Source: Hyphobacterium indicum
Lineage (GTDB): Bacteria; Pseudomonadota; Alphaproteobacteria; Caulobacterales; Maricaulaceae
Direction: 5' to 3'
Length of the DNA: 64,000 nt
Assembly (NCBI RefSeq): GCF_003129605.1
Contig: NZ_QBDX01000004.1
Location: 1,054,001 to 1,118,000 of the forward strand
Shown: piece after piece, positions 9,114-16,933 of the stretch
How positions within the stretch are numbered: the stretch's first letter is position 1
How the letters are laid out: the number at the start of each line of letters is the position of its first letter
Notes under the pieces: model-generated
What the model was told of the DNA's origin: nothing
The model's input: only the letters and a program-made list of their open reading frames with translations
Databases searched by the model: none
Program-made: the position numbers and the translations under genes

Positions 9114-9797
9114 ATGACACTGATTACGATGGATGACGAATTGATGGCTGCGCGCGCTTCCGGAGCGCTCAGCGCGCCCATGCGCCTTTTGCTCGATACG
9201 CATGCCGCCCTGAAAACCGATGTCGCGGACGCTGCCCTGACGGGTGATGTGTTCGGCGGTGCGATTCTGGAATCCCTGCCCGCCGAGTCGATGGCGGACA
9301 ATGCGCTGGATGTGGCACTGGCCGCGATTGATGCCATCGAGACCGGCGCAGGCGAAGCGGCGGGAAGCGGCTTTATCAGCCGGGCAGATGCGGCGAAGCT
9401 GGCGCAATCGGCCCTGTCGGAACTCATGGATCTGCCGGACCCTGTCCGGGACAGCGCGCTGGACAGCGGCGCACAGTGGCGCTTCGCCGCCCCGGGCGTG
9501 CGCCGGATGGAGCTGATGCGCGAGGGCGATGCCGTTGCGGAGCTGTTGCGGATCGAGCCCGGCCATGGCTCACCAAGCCACACTCACAGCGGCCGGGAAT
9601 TTACCCTGGTGCTGGCGGGCGCGTTCGCCGACGGCATTGGCCGCTACGAGACCGGCGATCTTTGCGCCGTTGGTGAGGAAACCACGCACCGGCCGATAGC
9701 CGAGCCGGGCGAAATCTGTTTTGCGCTGGCGGTCACCGACGGATCCCTGAAATTCACCGGCGCACTGGGTGCCGTGCAACGCCTGTTCGGCGGCTAG
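9114..9797 (+). CDS. ChrR-family anti-sigma-like protein with cupin domain, zinc anti-sigma ligands absent
   Basis: A 227-residue ChrR homologue just downstream of its presumed ECF sigma target. The N-terminal helical domain aligns with the ChrR anti-sigma domain (LMAARASGALS, then LLLDTHAALKTDV), but the H-x3-C-x2-C zinc motif is broken: His30 is kept while the two Cys are Lys34 and Val37, and the early His is also missing. The C-terminal cupin (about residues 125-225) keeps H-T-H...E (GSPSHTHSGREF) and a later His (ETTHRP), the usual second metal site. It probably still binds the sigma factor, but possibly without zinc. AGAAG precedes the ATG; another ATG lies five codons on. Confidence 0.8.
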   Translation: MTLITMDDELMAARASGALSAPMRLLLDTHAALKTDVADAALTGDVFGGAILESLPAESMADNALDVALAAIDAIETGAGEAAGSGFISRADAAKLAQSALSELMDLPDPVRDSALDSGAQWRFAAPGVRRMELMREGDAVAELLRIEPGHGSPSHTHSGREFTLVLAGAFADGIGRYETGDLCAVGEETTHRPIAEPGEICFALAVTDGSLKFTGALGAVQRLFGG

Positions 9798-10330
9798 CGC
9801 CGTCTGGATTCCCAGGCTTCGATCGCATCAAGACCCGGCCCGCCGGGCATGACCGGACGCTCCGGATACCCGCCCATACAGAGCGTGCGATCATAAAGCG
9901 TGATCGCCGCGGCGACCGACACATTCACGCAGAACCGGGTGGGTATCCGGACGATATGATCACATTTCGCCTGCATGGCTTCGGAAAGCGAGCCTCGCTC
10001 CCGGCCGAGAACATAGGCCGCAGCACGCGGGTGGCGAAAACTCGGCAGATCCACAGCATCATCCGTCAGCTCGATTCCGACCAGTGAGCAGCCTGCTGGC
10101 AGCCGCATTTCGTCGAGCCTGTCCCAGCCATAATAGGGCACATTCTTCAGGCTCCGGGAGGTGTCGGAATCAAACACTTTCTGTGCCTTGTGGTGGGCAT
10201 TGACCGTGAACGCAAAACTCGCCCCGAAGGCATGAGCGGTCCGCAAAATAGCACCGAGATTCATGGCTTTGGAAATTTCCTCTGCCCCGATTCCGAAATA
10301 CCCTTTCAGCGGGCGGACCGGCCTGATCAC
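9794..10330 (-). CDS. SpoU/TrmH-family RNA 2'-O-methyltransferase
   Basis: A 178-residue SPOUT methyltransferase with the three family motifs: N-L-G-A-I-L-R-T-A (residues 24-32), AAYVLGRERGSLS (motif 2), and IPTRFCVNVSVAAAITLYDR (motif 3), which form the knotted SAM site. It would methylate a ribose of tRNA or rRNA; the exact target cannot be told. It lacks the N-terminal RNA-binding domain of longer TrmH proteins. Its start overlaps the stop of the upstream isoaspartyl-peptidase gene by four bases (ATGA), so both are probably co-translated, and its end overlaps the ChrR-like gene by four bases. Confidence 0.85.
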   Translation of the reverse strand: MIRPVRPLKGYFGIGAEEISKAMNLGAILRTAHAFGASFAFTVNAHHKAQKVFDSDTSRSLKNVPYYGWDRLDEMRLPAGCSLVGIELTDDAVDLPSFRHPRAAAYVLGRERGSLSEAMQAKCDHIVRIPTRFCVNVSVAAAITLYDRTLCMGGYPERPVMPGGPGLDAIEAWESRRR

Positions 10331-11202
10331 GACAATTCCTGCACGCCGGCGGTAATCCGGCCATCAGCATGCAGCACGGCGCATTTCATGCCTTCCGAAT
10401 TGTAAGGTGTGGCAATGCGGCCATCGCGCCCCACAGCAATAATTCCGCCGTCTCCGCCCAATCGCTTGACATCCTTCAATGCCCATTGCGCAGCTTCTTC
10501 AGGGCTTTCATGCAGATAGCGGATACGGGCGGCCACCGTTCCGGCCGCCAGCGAACGGATGAAAAACTCGCCCTGCCCGGTGCAGGAAACCGCGATGTCC
10601 TGATCGGCCCAGGTGCCCGCGCCGATCAAGGGGCAATCCCCCACCCGGCCGGGTGTTTTCTTAAGCGTGCCGCCCGTCGAGGTGGCGGCCGCCAGGCGCC
10701 CCTGAGCGTCCAGCGCCACACAACCGACCGTACCGGTTGCATAGGCGCGGCCATCCGGGACCGCAGCCGGAACATAATAGCTTTCCGGCTCCTCGACCCT
10801 TTCGAGCCCTTCACGCTCAGCCAGCCGGTTAGCGCCCCATCCTGCAAGCATGACATGAGGCGTCGATTCCATGACTTTACGCGCCGCCATCACGGGCGAT
10901 ACAAAGCCTTCCATAGCCGCAACCGCTCCGGCATTGCGTGTTTCGCCATCCATGATCGCGGCGTCCAACTCGTACCGGTTATCAGTGTTCGGGGATGACC
11001 CCTTCCCCGCCACATAAAGCCCGCTGACCTCCAGCTCGTAAACAATGGTCTCCACCACATCGAGGGCAGACCGGCCATCATTGAGCATGGCTTTCCCACG
11101 CGCCGCGAGGCCGCGCATGTGGGTGACTTCCCGTTCATAGGATTTTTTGGCGAGCACGCCAGCTCCGCCATGCAGGACCATGGCGACGGGTGTGGATGTC
11201 AT
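10327..11202 (-). CDS. iaaA: Isoaspartyl peptidase / plant-type L-asparaginase (Ntn hydrolase)
   Basis: A 291-residue member of the threonine N-terminal nucleophile family. The nucleophile is Thr158 in ATGTVGCVALD, which is freed by autocleavage of the precursor between the alpha and beta chains; the N-terminal HGGAG and the STGG and TGQGE substrate-binding stretches are also present. It removes beta-linked Asp residues from dipeptides and hydrolyses asparagine. No signal peptide is seen, so it should be cytoplasmic, used for peptide salvage. It is the first gene of a two-gene unit with the SpoU methyltransferase. Confidence 0.9.
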   Translation of the reverse strand: MTSTPVAMVLHGGAGVLAKKSYEREVTHMRGLAARGKAMLNDGRSALDVVETIVYELEVSGLYVAGKGSSPNTDNRYELDAAIMDGETRNAGAVAAMEGFVSPVMAARKVMESTPHVMLAGWGANRLAEREGLERVEEPESYYVPAAVPDGRAYATGTVGCVALDAQGRLAAATSTGGTLKKTPGRVGDCPLIGAGTWADQDIAVSCTGQGEFFIRSLAAGTVAARIRYLHESPEEAAQWALKDVKRLGGDGGIIAVGRDGRIATPYNSEGMKCAVLHADGRITAGVQELS

Positions 11203-11341
11203 GGCGCGAATCCTTGTGTCTCAACGCGGATGCCATTTAGCACCCGAATGCACTACATCAAAACGTCTGAACACCGTTCACTTCGACGCGCCGCCGCGCT
11301 ATGTCGGGTTCAGGACAGAAAACTGCTTCAAGGGGAATTCC

Positions 11342-12121
11342 ATGAAAATCACCAAGGATACAGCCGCCATTGTTACTGGCGGAGCGTCCGGCCTCGGCGA
11401 GGGCACTGCCCGGCGCCTGGCCGCAGAAGGTGCGAAAGTTGCGCTTTTTGATCTCAATGCCGAACGCGGCGAGGCTGTTGCCAAAGAGCTGGGCGGCGTT
11501 TTCTGTCAGGTCAATGTGGCCGATATGGCAAGCGTTGAGGCCGGCTTTGCCAGGGCCCGTGAAGCCCACGGACAGGAACGTGTTCTGGTCAATTGCGCCG
11601 GAATCGGCTGGGCGGAAAAGACGGCGCGCCGGTCCTCGTCCGGCGATATCGTCCGTCATCAGCTCGACAAGTTTGCCCTTGTGGTGACCATTAATCTCAT
11701 CGGATCCTTCAATTGTGCAGCGATCGCCGCGGAAGGCATGCTGTCAAATGAACCCGATGATGGCGGCGAACGCGGCATCATTGTCCATACGGCGTCTGTT
11801 GCGGCGCAGGACGGCCAGATCGGTCAGGTTGCCTATTCAGCGTCCAAGGGCGGCATTTATGGGATGACCCTGCCAATGGCCCGCGACCTCGCCCGTGAGG
11901 GTGTGCGGGTTAACACCATTCTGCCCGGCTTCTTCGAAACGCCGATCTATCAGCAGATGCCGCCGGAAGTGAAAACCAACCTCGCCTCGCACCTTCAGTT
12001 TCCGCAGCGTTTCGGCACACCGGAAGAATATGCAGACCTCGTCGCCTTCATGGTAACGAATGGTTATATCAATGCGGAATGTGTCCGTCTTGATGCCGGG
12101 GCCCGCATGCCACCAAAATAG
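11342..12121 (+). CDS. Short-chain dehydrogenase, 3-hydroxyacyl-CoA dehydrogenase type 2-like
   Basis: A 259-residue SDR. The nucleotide site T-G-G-A-S-G-L-G is at residues 12-19 and the catalytic residues are Ser152, Tyr165 and Lys169 (TASVAAQDGQIGQVAYSASK). The acidic residue after strand 2 (FDLN) fits NAD rather than NADP. The middle region (NCAGIGWAEKT...) and the C terminus match the HSD17B10-like group that oxidises short 3-hydroxyacyl-CoAs, suggesting a role in fatty or branched-chain amino acid breakdown. AAGGGGA precedes the chosen ATG; a longer in-frame extension upstream begins inside the divergent gene region and was rejected. A terminator hairpin follows. Confidence 0.85.
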   Translation: MKITKDTAAIVTGGASGLGEGTARRLAAEGAKVALFDLNAERGEAVAKELGGVFCQVNVADMASVEAGFARAREAHGQERVLVNCAGIGWAEKTARRSSSGDIVRHQLDKFALVVTINLIGSFNCAAIAAEGMLSNEPDDGGERGIIVHTASVAAQDGQIGQVAYSASKGGIYGMTLPMARDLAREGVRVNTILPGFFETPIYQQMPPEVKTNLASHLQFPQRFGTPEEYADLVAFMVTNGYINAECVRLDAGARMPPK

Positions 12122-12142
12122 CACTCTGGCATATCTGTCAGG

Positions 12143-12176
12143 AAAAGCCGTGCCCGGGCCGGGTGCGGCTTTTTTG
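12143..12176 (+). terminator. Rho-independent terminator after the SDR gene
   Basis: AAAAGCCG (12143-12150) pairs with CGGCTTTT (12166-12173) around a GC-rich inner stem, and the hairpin runs into TTTTTT. It sits about 20 bases after the dehydrogenase stop and ahead of the TonB-receptor promoter region. Confidence 0.85.
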
Positions 12177-12202
12177 TTACGCAATTGCGGTGCGATGCCG
12201 CA

Positions 12203-12221
12203 GTAACTGACAATCATTCGC
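12203..12221 (+). promoter_or_regulatory. Candidate Fur box upstream of the TonB-dependent receptor
   Basis: The 19 bases GTAACTGACAATCATTCGC match the classical Fur consensus at 13 of 19 positions, including the central AATCATT. The site is about 75 bases before the receptor ATG, where an operator would work. The match is by eye against the E. coli-type consensus, and alphaproteobacterial iron regulators can prefer other sites, so this is only a candidate. Confidence 0.35.
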
Positions 12222-12295
12222 AAACGGGATGGACACGCCGGACGCAAAGCGCGTAGATGCACATAAGTCGCAATAGCTATTCGGGGTTCTCTTAC

Positions 12296-14551
12296 ATGCG
12301 TTCTTTCCTACTGGCGGGTGCTGCCGCCTGCGCTCTTGGCGCGCCTGCCCTCGCTCAAACCGAAGCTGCCAATCAGGCTATCACCACGACCCGGGATGTT
12401 ATTGTCGTCATCGGATTGTCCGGCGATCCGTCAGATGTTCCGGGCTCGGCTGAAGTGCTGACTGCGGCTGATCTTGATGTTCAGGATTATTCCGACATCA
12501 ACCGCGCCCTCCGCGCCGTTCCGGGCGTCAATATCCAGGAAGAAGATGGCTACGGCTTGCGTCCGAATATCGGTCTGCGCGGCACAGGTCTGGATCGCTC
12601 GTCAAACATCACCTTGATGGAAGATGGCATCCTGATTTCGCCGGCACCCTATTCGGCGCCTGCTGCCTATTACTTCCCGCATTCCGGACGCATGGCAGGC
12701 ATCGAGATCATCAAGGGCGCAGCGGGTGTCCGCTATGGCCCGCGCACACAGGGCGGGTCCGTCAATCTTCTCTCCACGCCCGTCCCGGAAGAGTCATTAG
12801 CTGGGCAGATTGATTTCTGGGTCGGTGATGAAGATCAGCGCCGCCTTCATGCCTGGGTTGGCGCAATGCAGGAGGTTAACGCATCCACCAGCATTGGTGG
12901 TCTGCTCGAAACCTACCAGAACTCCGCCTCCGGTTTCAAAAATATTGACGGACCGTCCGGACAGGATTCCGGGTTTGAAATCGAGGATTACGTGGCACGG
13001 TTGCGCCTCGAAACCCGGACCGGCGATGTCGGCCACAGTTTCGAACTTCGCGCGCAGTATTCCGATGAATTGTCAAACGAGACCTATCTCGGCCTGACAG
13101 AAGCTGACTTCGCGGCAGACCCGTTCCGCCGTTATGCGGCCAGTGCCCGGGATCAGATGGATGCGGAGCACTCGCTCTGGTCACTCAGCCACACGGCGAG
13201 TTTCGGCAATGATCTGACGCTGGGCTCGGTCCTGTACCGCACCGATTTTGCCCGTGACTGGTTCAAGCTGGACCGTGTTGACCCGGACGGGGCGGGGCCG
13301 ATGGCGGCGGTCAGCATTTCCAGTATACTCGACGATCCGGCTGGCAACACCGCAGCTTATGCCATTTTGCAGGGTATGCCGGGCCTGGTGTCAGCAGATG
13401 ACGCGCTGAACATCAAACACAATAACCGCGTTTATTATGCGCAAGGCTTCCAGACCGAACTCTCTGGCGCTTCAGACTGGAATGGCATGGCCCACAACTG
13501 GCATGTCGGCCTTCGCTTTCATTACGATCAAATGGACCGCTTCCAATGGGTAGACCGGTTCCGCATGGATAATGGCAGCCTTGTGGAAACTACGCGCGGC
13601 GTTCCCGGTACGGATTCAAACCGGATCGATTCGGCAACGGCGTTTGCCTTCTTCATTCAGGATGAAATCACGACCGGCCGCTGGACGATTGTCCCGGGCG
13701 TCCGGTTCGAACGAATCGAACTGAAGCGCGAAAACTGGGGTGGCGGGGATACGGCGCGACTGAATCAGCCATCCATAACTGAAAACACGGTCGATGCTGT
13801 GATACCCGGAATCGGCGTCCGCTTTGATCTGGACACGAACTGGTCCTTCTTCGGCGGTGTCCATCGCGGCTTCGCACCGCCCTCGCCCGGCTCCGCCTCG
13901 CGTGAGCCGGAAGACGCTGTCAACACCGAGCTTGGCGCGCGTTATGGTAATGGCTGGTGGTCAGCCGAAGCCGTCGGATTTTATAACGCCTATGACAACC
14001 TTCTCGGCTCCTGCACCAATTCCACAGGAGGTGGCTGTACGATTGGTGCCCAGTTTGATGGCGGCGAAGTCGATGTCATGGGGCTGGAACTTGCCGCCGA
14101 GGCCGATTTCGGGGAAGCGTTGAATCTCGGGGTTTCGCTTCCGGCCCGCCTCGCCTTTACGCATACATCGACAGAATTCCAGACGGCGTTCAATTCGGCC
14201 TATGAACCATGGGCGACGGTCAATATTGGAGACGAGCTGCCCTATATCCCGGAAAACCAGATCTATGGCGCAATCGGTCTCGATGCCGGTCAATTCGGTG
14301 GGCAACTGGCCCTGACCTGGGTGGATGATGTCCGTACCGTGGCTGGACAGGGCGCTATTCCGGCTAACCAGCTCGTTGAATCACACTTTGTCGCTGACGC
14401 ATCGGCCTGGTGGTCGTTCCGCGAAGGCTTGAGGGCGCGCGTATCAGTCCGCAACCTCACCGACGAAGTCTATGCCGTCGCCCGCCGCCCGGCAGGCTTG
14501 CGTCCGGGGGCGCCGCAGGCTGTCATCTTCGGTTTGTCAGCGGAATTCTAG
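12296..14551 (+). CDS. TonB-dependent outer-membrane receptor, FecA-like
   Basis: A 751-residue protein. A signal peptide (about residues 1-22, ending APALAQ) precedes the plug domain (about 45-160) with the characteristic NINRALRAVPGVNIQE-like turn, RGTGLDRSSNITLMEDG and the GPRTQGGSVNLLS end, followed by a 22-strand barrel that closes on an aromatic-terminated strand (AVIFGLSAEF). The plug most resembles ferric-citrate receptors (FecA group), so uptake of an iron chelate is likely; the ligand is unproven. The N terminus is too short for a FecA-type signalling domain, and no FecI/FecR pair is adjacent. The ATG at 12296 starts the signal peptide directly. Confidence 0.85.
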   Translation: MRSFLLAGAAACALGAPALAQTEAANQAITTTRDVIVVIGLSGDPSDVPGSAEVLTAADLDVQDYSDINRALRAVPGVNIQEEDGYGLRPNIGLRGTGLDRSSNITLMEDGILISPAPYSAPAAYYFPHSGRMAGIEIIKGAAGVRYGPRTQGGSVNLLSTPVPEESLAGQIDFWVGDEDQRRLHAWVGAMQEVNASTSIGGLLETYQNSASGFKNIDGPSGQDSGFEIEDYVARLRLETRTGDVGHSFELRAQYSDELSNETYLGLTEADFAADPFRRYAASARDQMDAEHSLWSLSHTASFGNDLTLGSVLYRTDFARDWFKLDRVDPDGAGPMAAVSISSILDDPAGNTAAYAILQGMPGLVSADDALNIKHNNRVYYAQGFQTELSGASDWNGMAHNWHVGLRFHYDQMDRFQWVDRFRMDNGSLVETTRGVPGTDSNRIDSATAFAFFIQDEITTGRWTIVPGVRFERIELKRENWGGGDTARLNQPSITENTVDAVIPGIGVRFDLDTNWSFFGGVHRGFAPPSPGSASREPEDAVNTELGARYGNGWWSAEAVGFYNAYDNLLGSCTNSTGGGCTIGAQFDGGEVDVMGLELAAEADFGEALNLGVSLPARLAFTHTSTEFQTAFNSAYEPWATVNIGDELPYIPENQIYGAIGLDAGQFGGQLALTWVDDVRTVAGQGAIPANQLVESHFVADASAWWSFREGLRARVSVRNLTDEVYAVARRPAGLRPGAPQAVIFGLSAEF

Positions 14552-15864
14552 GCGGACCGCAGGGAGCTGGCCGGGCGGGTGCGCTTGGCCAGCCTTATGC
14601 CGGAGAATTGCCAGCGGGCATTGGCCGGAAAGAAGTTGCGGTAGGTTGCCCTTATATGGTTGCGCTCTGTTGCGCAGGATCCGCCGCGCAAGACCTGCTG
14701 GCCGGACATGAATTTACCATTGTATTCGCCGACGGCTCCGTCGGGCGGATGATAGCCCGGATAGGGTTCATAGCCGCTCGATGACCACTCCCAGACCCCT
14801 CCGAAGACGGCCTCTGCCTGGCCCGATTCGCCAAGCGGGCCGGGATGATACCGGTCCCCGTCACCCAAGAGAACGCCTTCGGCCGGATGTTGGCGGGCCA
14901 GCAATTCCAGCTCGGTTTCCGTGGGCAGGCGCTCCCCCTTCCACTCCGCAAAAGCCGCGGCCTCATAGGCGCTGACATGACAGACCGGCAGGCCCGGTTG
15001 CAGCGGGGACAGGCCGTGCAGCGTATACTCTGTCCATATGCCGTCACTGTGCTGCCAGTATAGCGGATGGCGCACGCCGTTCTGCTGCCGCCATGCCCAG
15101 CCGTCCGAGAGCCAGAGCCGGGCATCCTCATACCCCCCTGACTCGACGAATTCGCGATATTCGGCGTTCGAGACCGGCCGTGCCGAAATTTCGAACCCTT
15201 CCTGCCAGCGCTTGTGACGGGGCAGCTCATTGTCGAAAACAAAATCGGCGTGGCTGGCCCCGATTTCGACCAGCCCGCCCTCGATCGGGATATAGCTCGC
15301 CGCCGCCGGCGCATCGGGCGCCTCCGCGAGCCGGGATTCAAACGGCGCATAGGGATCGGGTGCCTGCGACAGGACATGTTTGATATCCGTCAGCAATAAT
15401 TCTTGGTGTTGCCGCTCGTGCTGCTGGCCCAGCTCGATCAGCGGCGCAATCCGCGTCCAGGCCTCGCCGGACGCGGTCCGGATCAGTTTGGAGACGGCCT
15501 CTTCCACATGTCTGCGATAGGCCAGGATGGTTTCAACCGATGGCCGCGACAACAGTCCGCGTTGCGCCCGCGGCCATTGCTGTCCGACCTGCTCGTAATA
15601 GGAATTGTAGAGATAGCCGAAGCCCGGGTCGAACGTGCGATAACCGTCCAGATGCGGCTTTGCGAGGAAGGTTTCAAAAAACCAGGTCACATGCGCCAGA
15701 TGCCATTTCGTCGGGCTGACATCCGGCATGGTCTGGATCTGCATGTCTTCGGCCGACAGGCCGGCAATCAGCCTCATCGTATCCGCGCGGACACCTGAAA
15801 AGCGATTCAGGCACGCTTCGCGGTCATCGAATTGCGGGCGATATGACAGGGCGGGATGGGTCAT
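14548..15864 (-). CDS. egtB: Ergothioneine biosynthesis sulfoxide synthase EgtB
   Basis: A 438-residue iron enzyme that couples hercynine to a Cys- or gamma-Glu-Cys-derived thiol with oxygen. The N-terminal DinB-like half has the metal-binding histidines: the KWHLAH segment (His55/His58) and H-E-R-Q-H (His149 and His153). The C-terminal half is the formylglycine-generating-enzyme (SUMF1) fold, with PVSNAEYREFVESGGY, RLPTETELE, the VWEWSSSGYEP motif and VLRGGSCAT. The partner methyltransferase EgtD, often adjacent, is not in this window. The chosen ATG follows a 26-codon open stretch that has no start-like features. It is divergent from a 66-residue gene and converges on the TonB receptor with a 4-base overlap. 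Confidence 0.9.
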   Translation of the reverse strand: MTHPALSYRPQFDDREACLNRFSGVRADTMRLIAGLSAEDMQIQTMPDVSPTKWHLAHVTWFFETFLAKPHLDGYRTFDPGFGYLYNSYYEQVGQQWPRAQRGLLSRPSVETILAYRRHVEEAVSKLIRTASGEAWTRIAPLIELGQQHERQHQELLLTDIKHVLSQAPDPYAPFESRLAEAPDAPAAASYIPIEGGLVEIGASHADFVFDNELPRHKRWQEGFEISARPVSNAEYREFVESGGYEDARLWLSDGWAWRQQNGVRHPLYWQHSDGIWTEYTLHGLSPLQPGLPVCHVSAYEAAAFAEWKGERLPTETELELLARQHPAEGVLLGDGDRYHPGPLGESGQAEAVFGGVWEWSSSGYEPYPGYHPPDGAVGEYNGKFMSGQQVLRGGSCATERNHIRATYRNFFPANARWQFSGIRLAKRTRPASSLRSA

Positions 15865-15986
15865 GCCGTCGGCCTCCGGTGCGTCTGCCAAGTCTAGACA
15901 CACACGGTCAGACTTACCACCCGTAGGTGATTGACGCCGCAAGATGAAAAGTCTGTAATGATTCTTCCGTCTGGGGAGGGGGCAAG

Positions 15987-16187
15987 ATGAAGATATTCAT
16001 AGGTGCGGGCTTTACAGCCCTTCTGGCCATCGGTGCCATTGTCTGCCCGGAACATGTCCGCCAGCAGGCGCGGGATGCCGCCACCATTCCGCCGGAAGTT
16101 CATGCGGAAATATCCCGGCAGCTCGATTTGTTTGTGAGTGTCATGGAAGGCGAGCGGCCCGCCATAGAACCGGCAAGCTCACGCTAA
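15987..16187 (+). CDS. Small single-pass or exported protein, unknown
   Basis: A 66-residue protein that I do not recognise. It starts with a short hydrophobic stretch (IFIGAGFTALLAIGAIVC, residues 3-20), then an amphipathic, charged tail (VRQQARDAATIPPEVHAEIS). The hydrophobic part may be a signal peptide or an inner-membrane anchor; the Cys at residue 20 is not in a classical lipobox. GGGAGGGGGCAAG just upstream of the ATG is a strong ribosome site, which supports translation. It lies divergently from egtB and ahead of the DUF6445 gene. Confidence 0.55.
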   Translation: MKIFIGAGFTALLAIGAIVCPEHVRQQARDAATIPPEVHAEISRQLDLFVSVMEGERPAIEPASSR

Positions 16188-16275
16188 AGCGAACAACATT
16201 ACGTTGAGGTAACTTGCCTGCAAGTGCCGCGACAGGGTTTCAGTCATAGCCTTCACGCAAATTGCGGGGGAAGGC

Positions 16276-16929
16276 ATGCATCGCTCTTTGATCATCCTTG
16301 ATGACGTCATGGACAATGCGCAGGAATTGCGCGAGGCGGCATTGACTCTGGACTACCCTCCTGCGCCGGACACCGTTCTCTACCCGGGCCGGAATTCCCT
16401 TCAGCAGGTCAATCTGGAAGGATTCCAGCAGCAGATCGAAACCGTGATCGGGGAAAGGCTGGTTCCTGCGGGTGGCGACAGTTATGCGCGGTTCCGTGTC
16501 AGCCTCGAAGGCGAAGACGGCAAGGGCGGCGTCCATGTCGATGCCTGCCACTGGACCTGCGTTTATTATCTCACGCCGGATGAGCTCTGCCAGGGCGGAA
16601 CCGATTTCTACCGGCACAAGGCGAGTGGTCTCGAGCATGCCCCGCACACCCCACAGGACCTCGCGCGGACCGGTGCCACCTCCTATTCCGATTATGTAAA
16701 CAACCAGGCTTTCCCGGATACGAAGAACCCGGAGGCTTGGGAGCACGTCATGCATGTGCCGATGAAGTTCAATCGGCTCATCCTGTTCCGCCCATGGTTT
16801 TTCCACGATGCCGGCCCCGGCTTCGGCACCGACATCCGCACCGGTCGGCTGGTCTATCTGCTATTCTATTTCAGCGCCGCAGAACTGGAGCGCGAGCGGC
16901 GCGAAAAATCTCACGCCGCTTTCGCCTGA
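16276..16929 (+). CDS. DUF6445 family protein, putative Fe(II)/2-oxoglutarate-type oxygenase
   Basis: A 217-residue soluble protein. GGVHVDACHW gives an H-x-D pair (His87, Asp89), and PWFFHDAGPGFGTDIRTGR gives the distal His177 and an Arg; this spacing is that of the facial triad in prolyl-hydroxylase-like double-stranded beta-helix oxygenases. The QGGTDFYRHKASG segment between them also fits that fold. The family assignment to DUF6445 is by recognition. The substrate is unknown. A strong GGGGGAAGG site precedes the ATG. It converges on the di-haem peroxidase gene with four bases between stops. Confidence 0.7.
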   Translation: MHRSLIILDDVMDNAQELREAALTLDYPPAPDTVLYPGRNSLQQVNLEGFQQQIETVIGERLVPAGGDSYARFRVSLEGEDGKGGVHVDACHWTCVYYLTPDELCQGGTDFYRHKASGLEHAPHTPQDLARTGATSYSDYVNNQAFPDTKNPEAWEHVMHVPMKFNRLILFRPWFFHDAGPGFGTDIRTGRLVYLLFYFSAAELERERREKSHAAFA

Positions 16930-16933
16930 TCAT

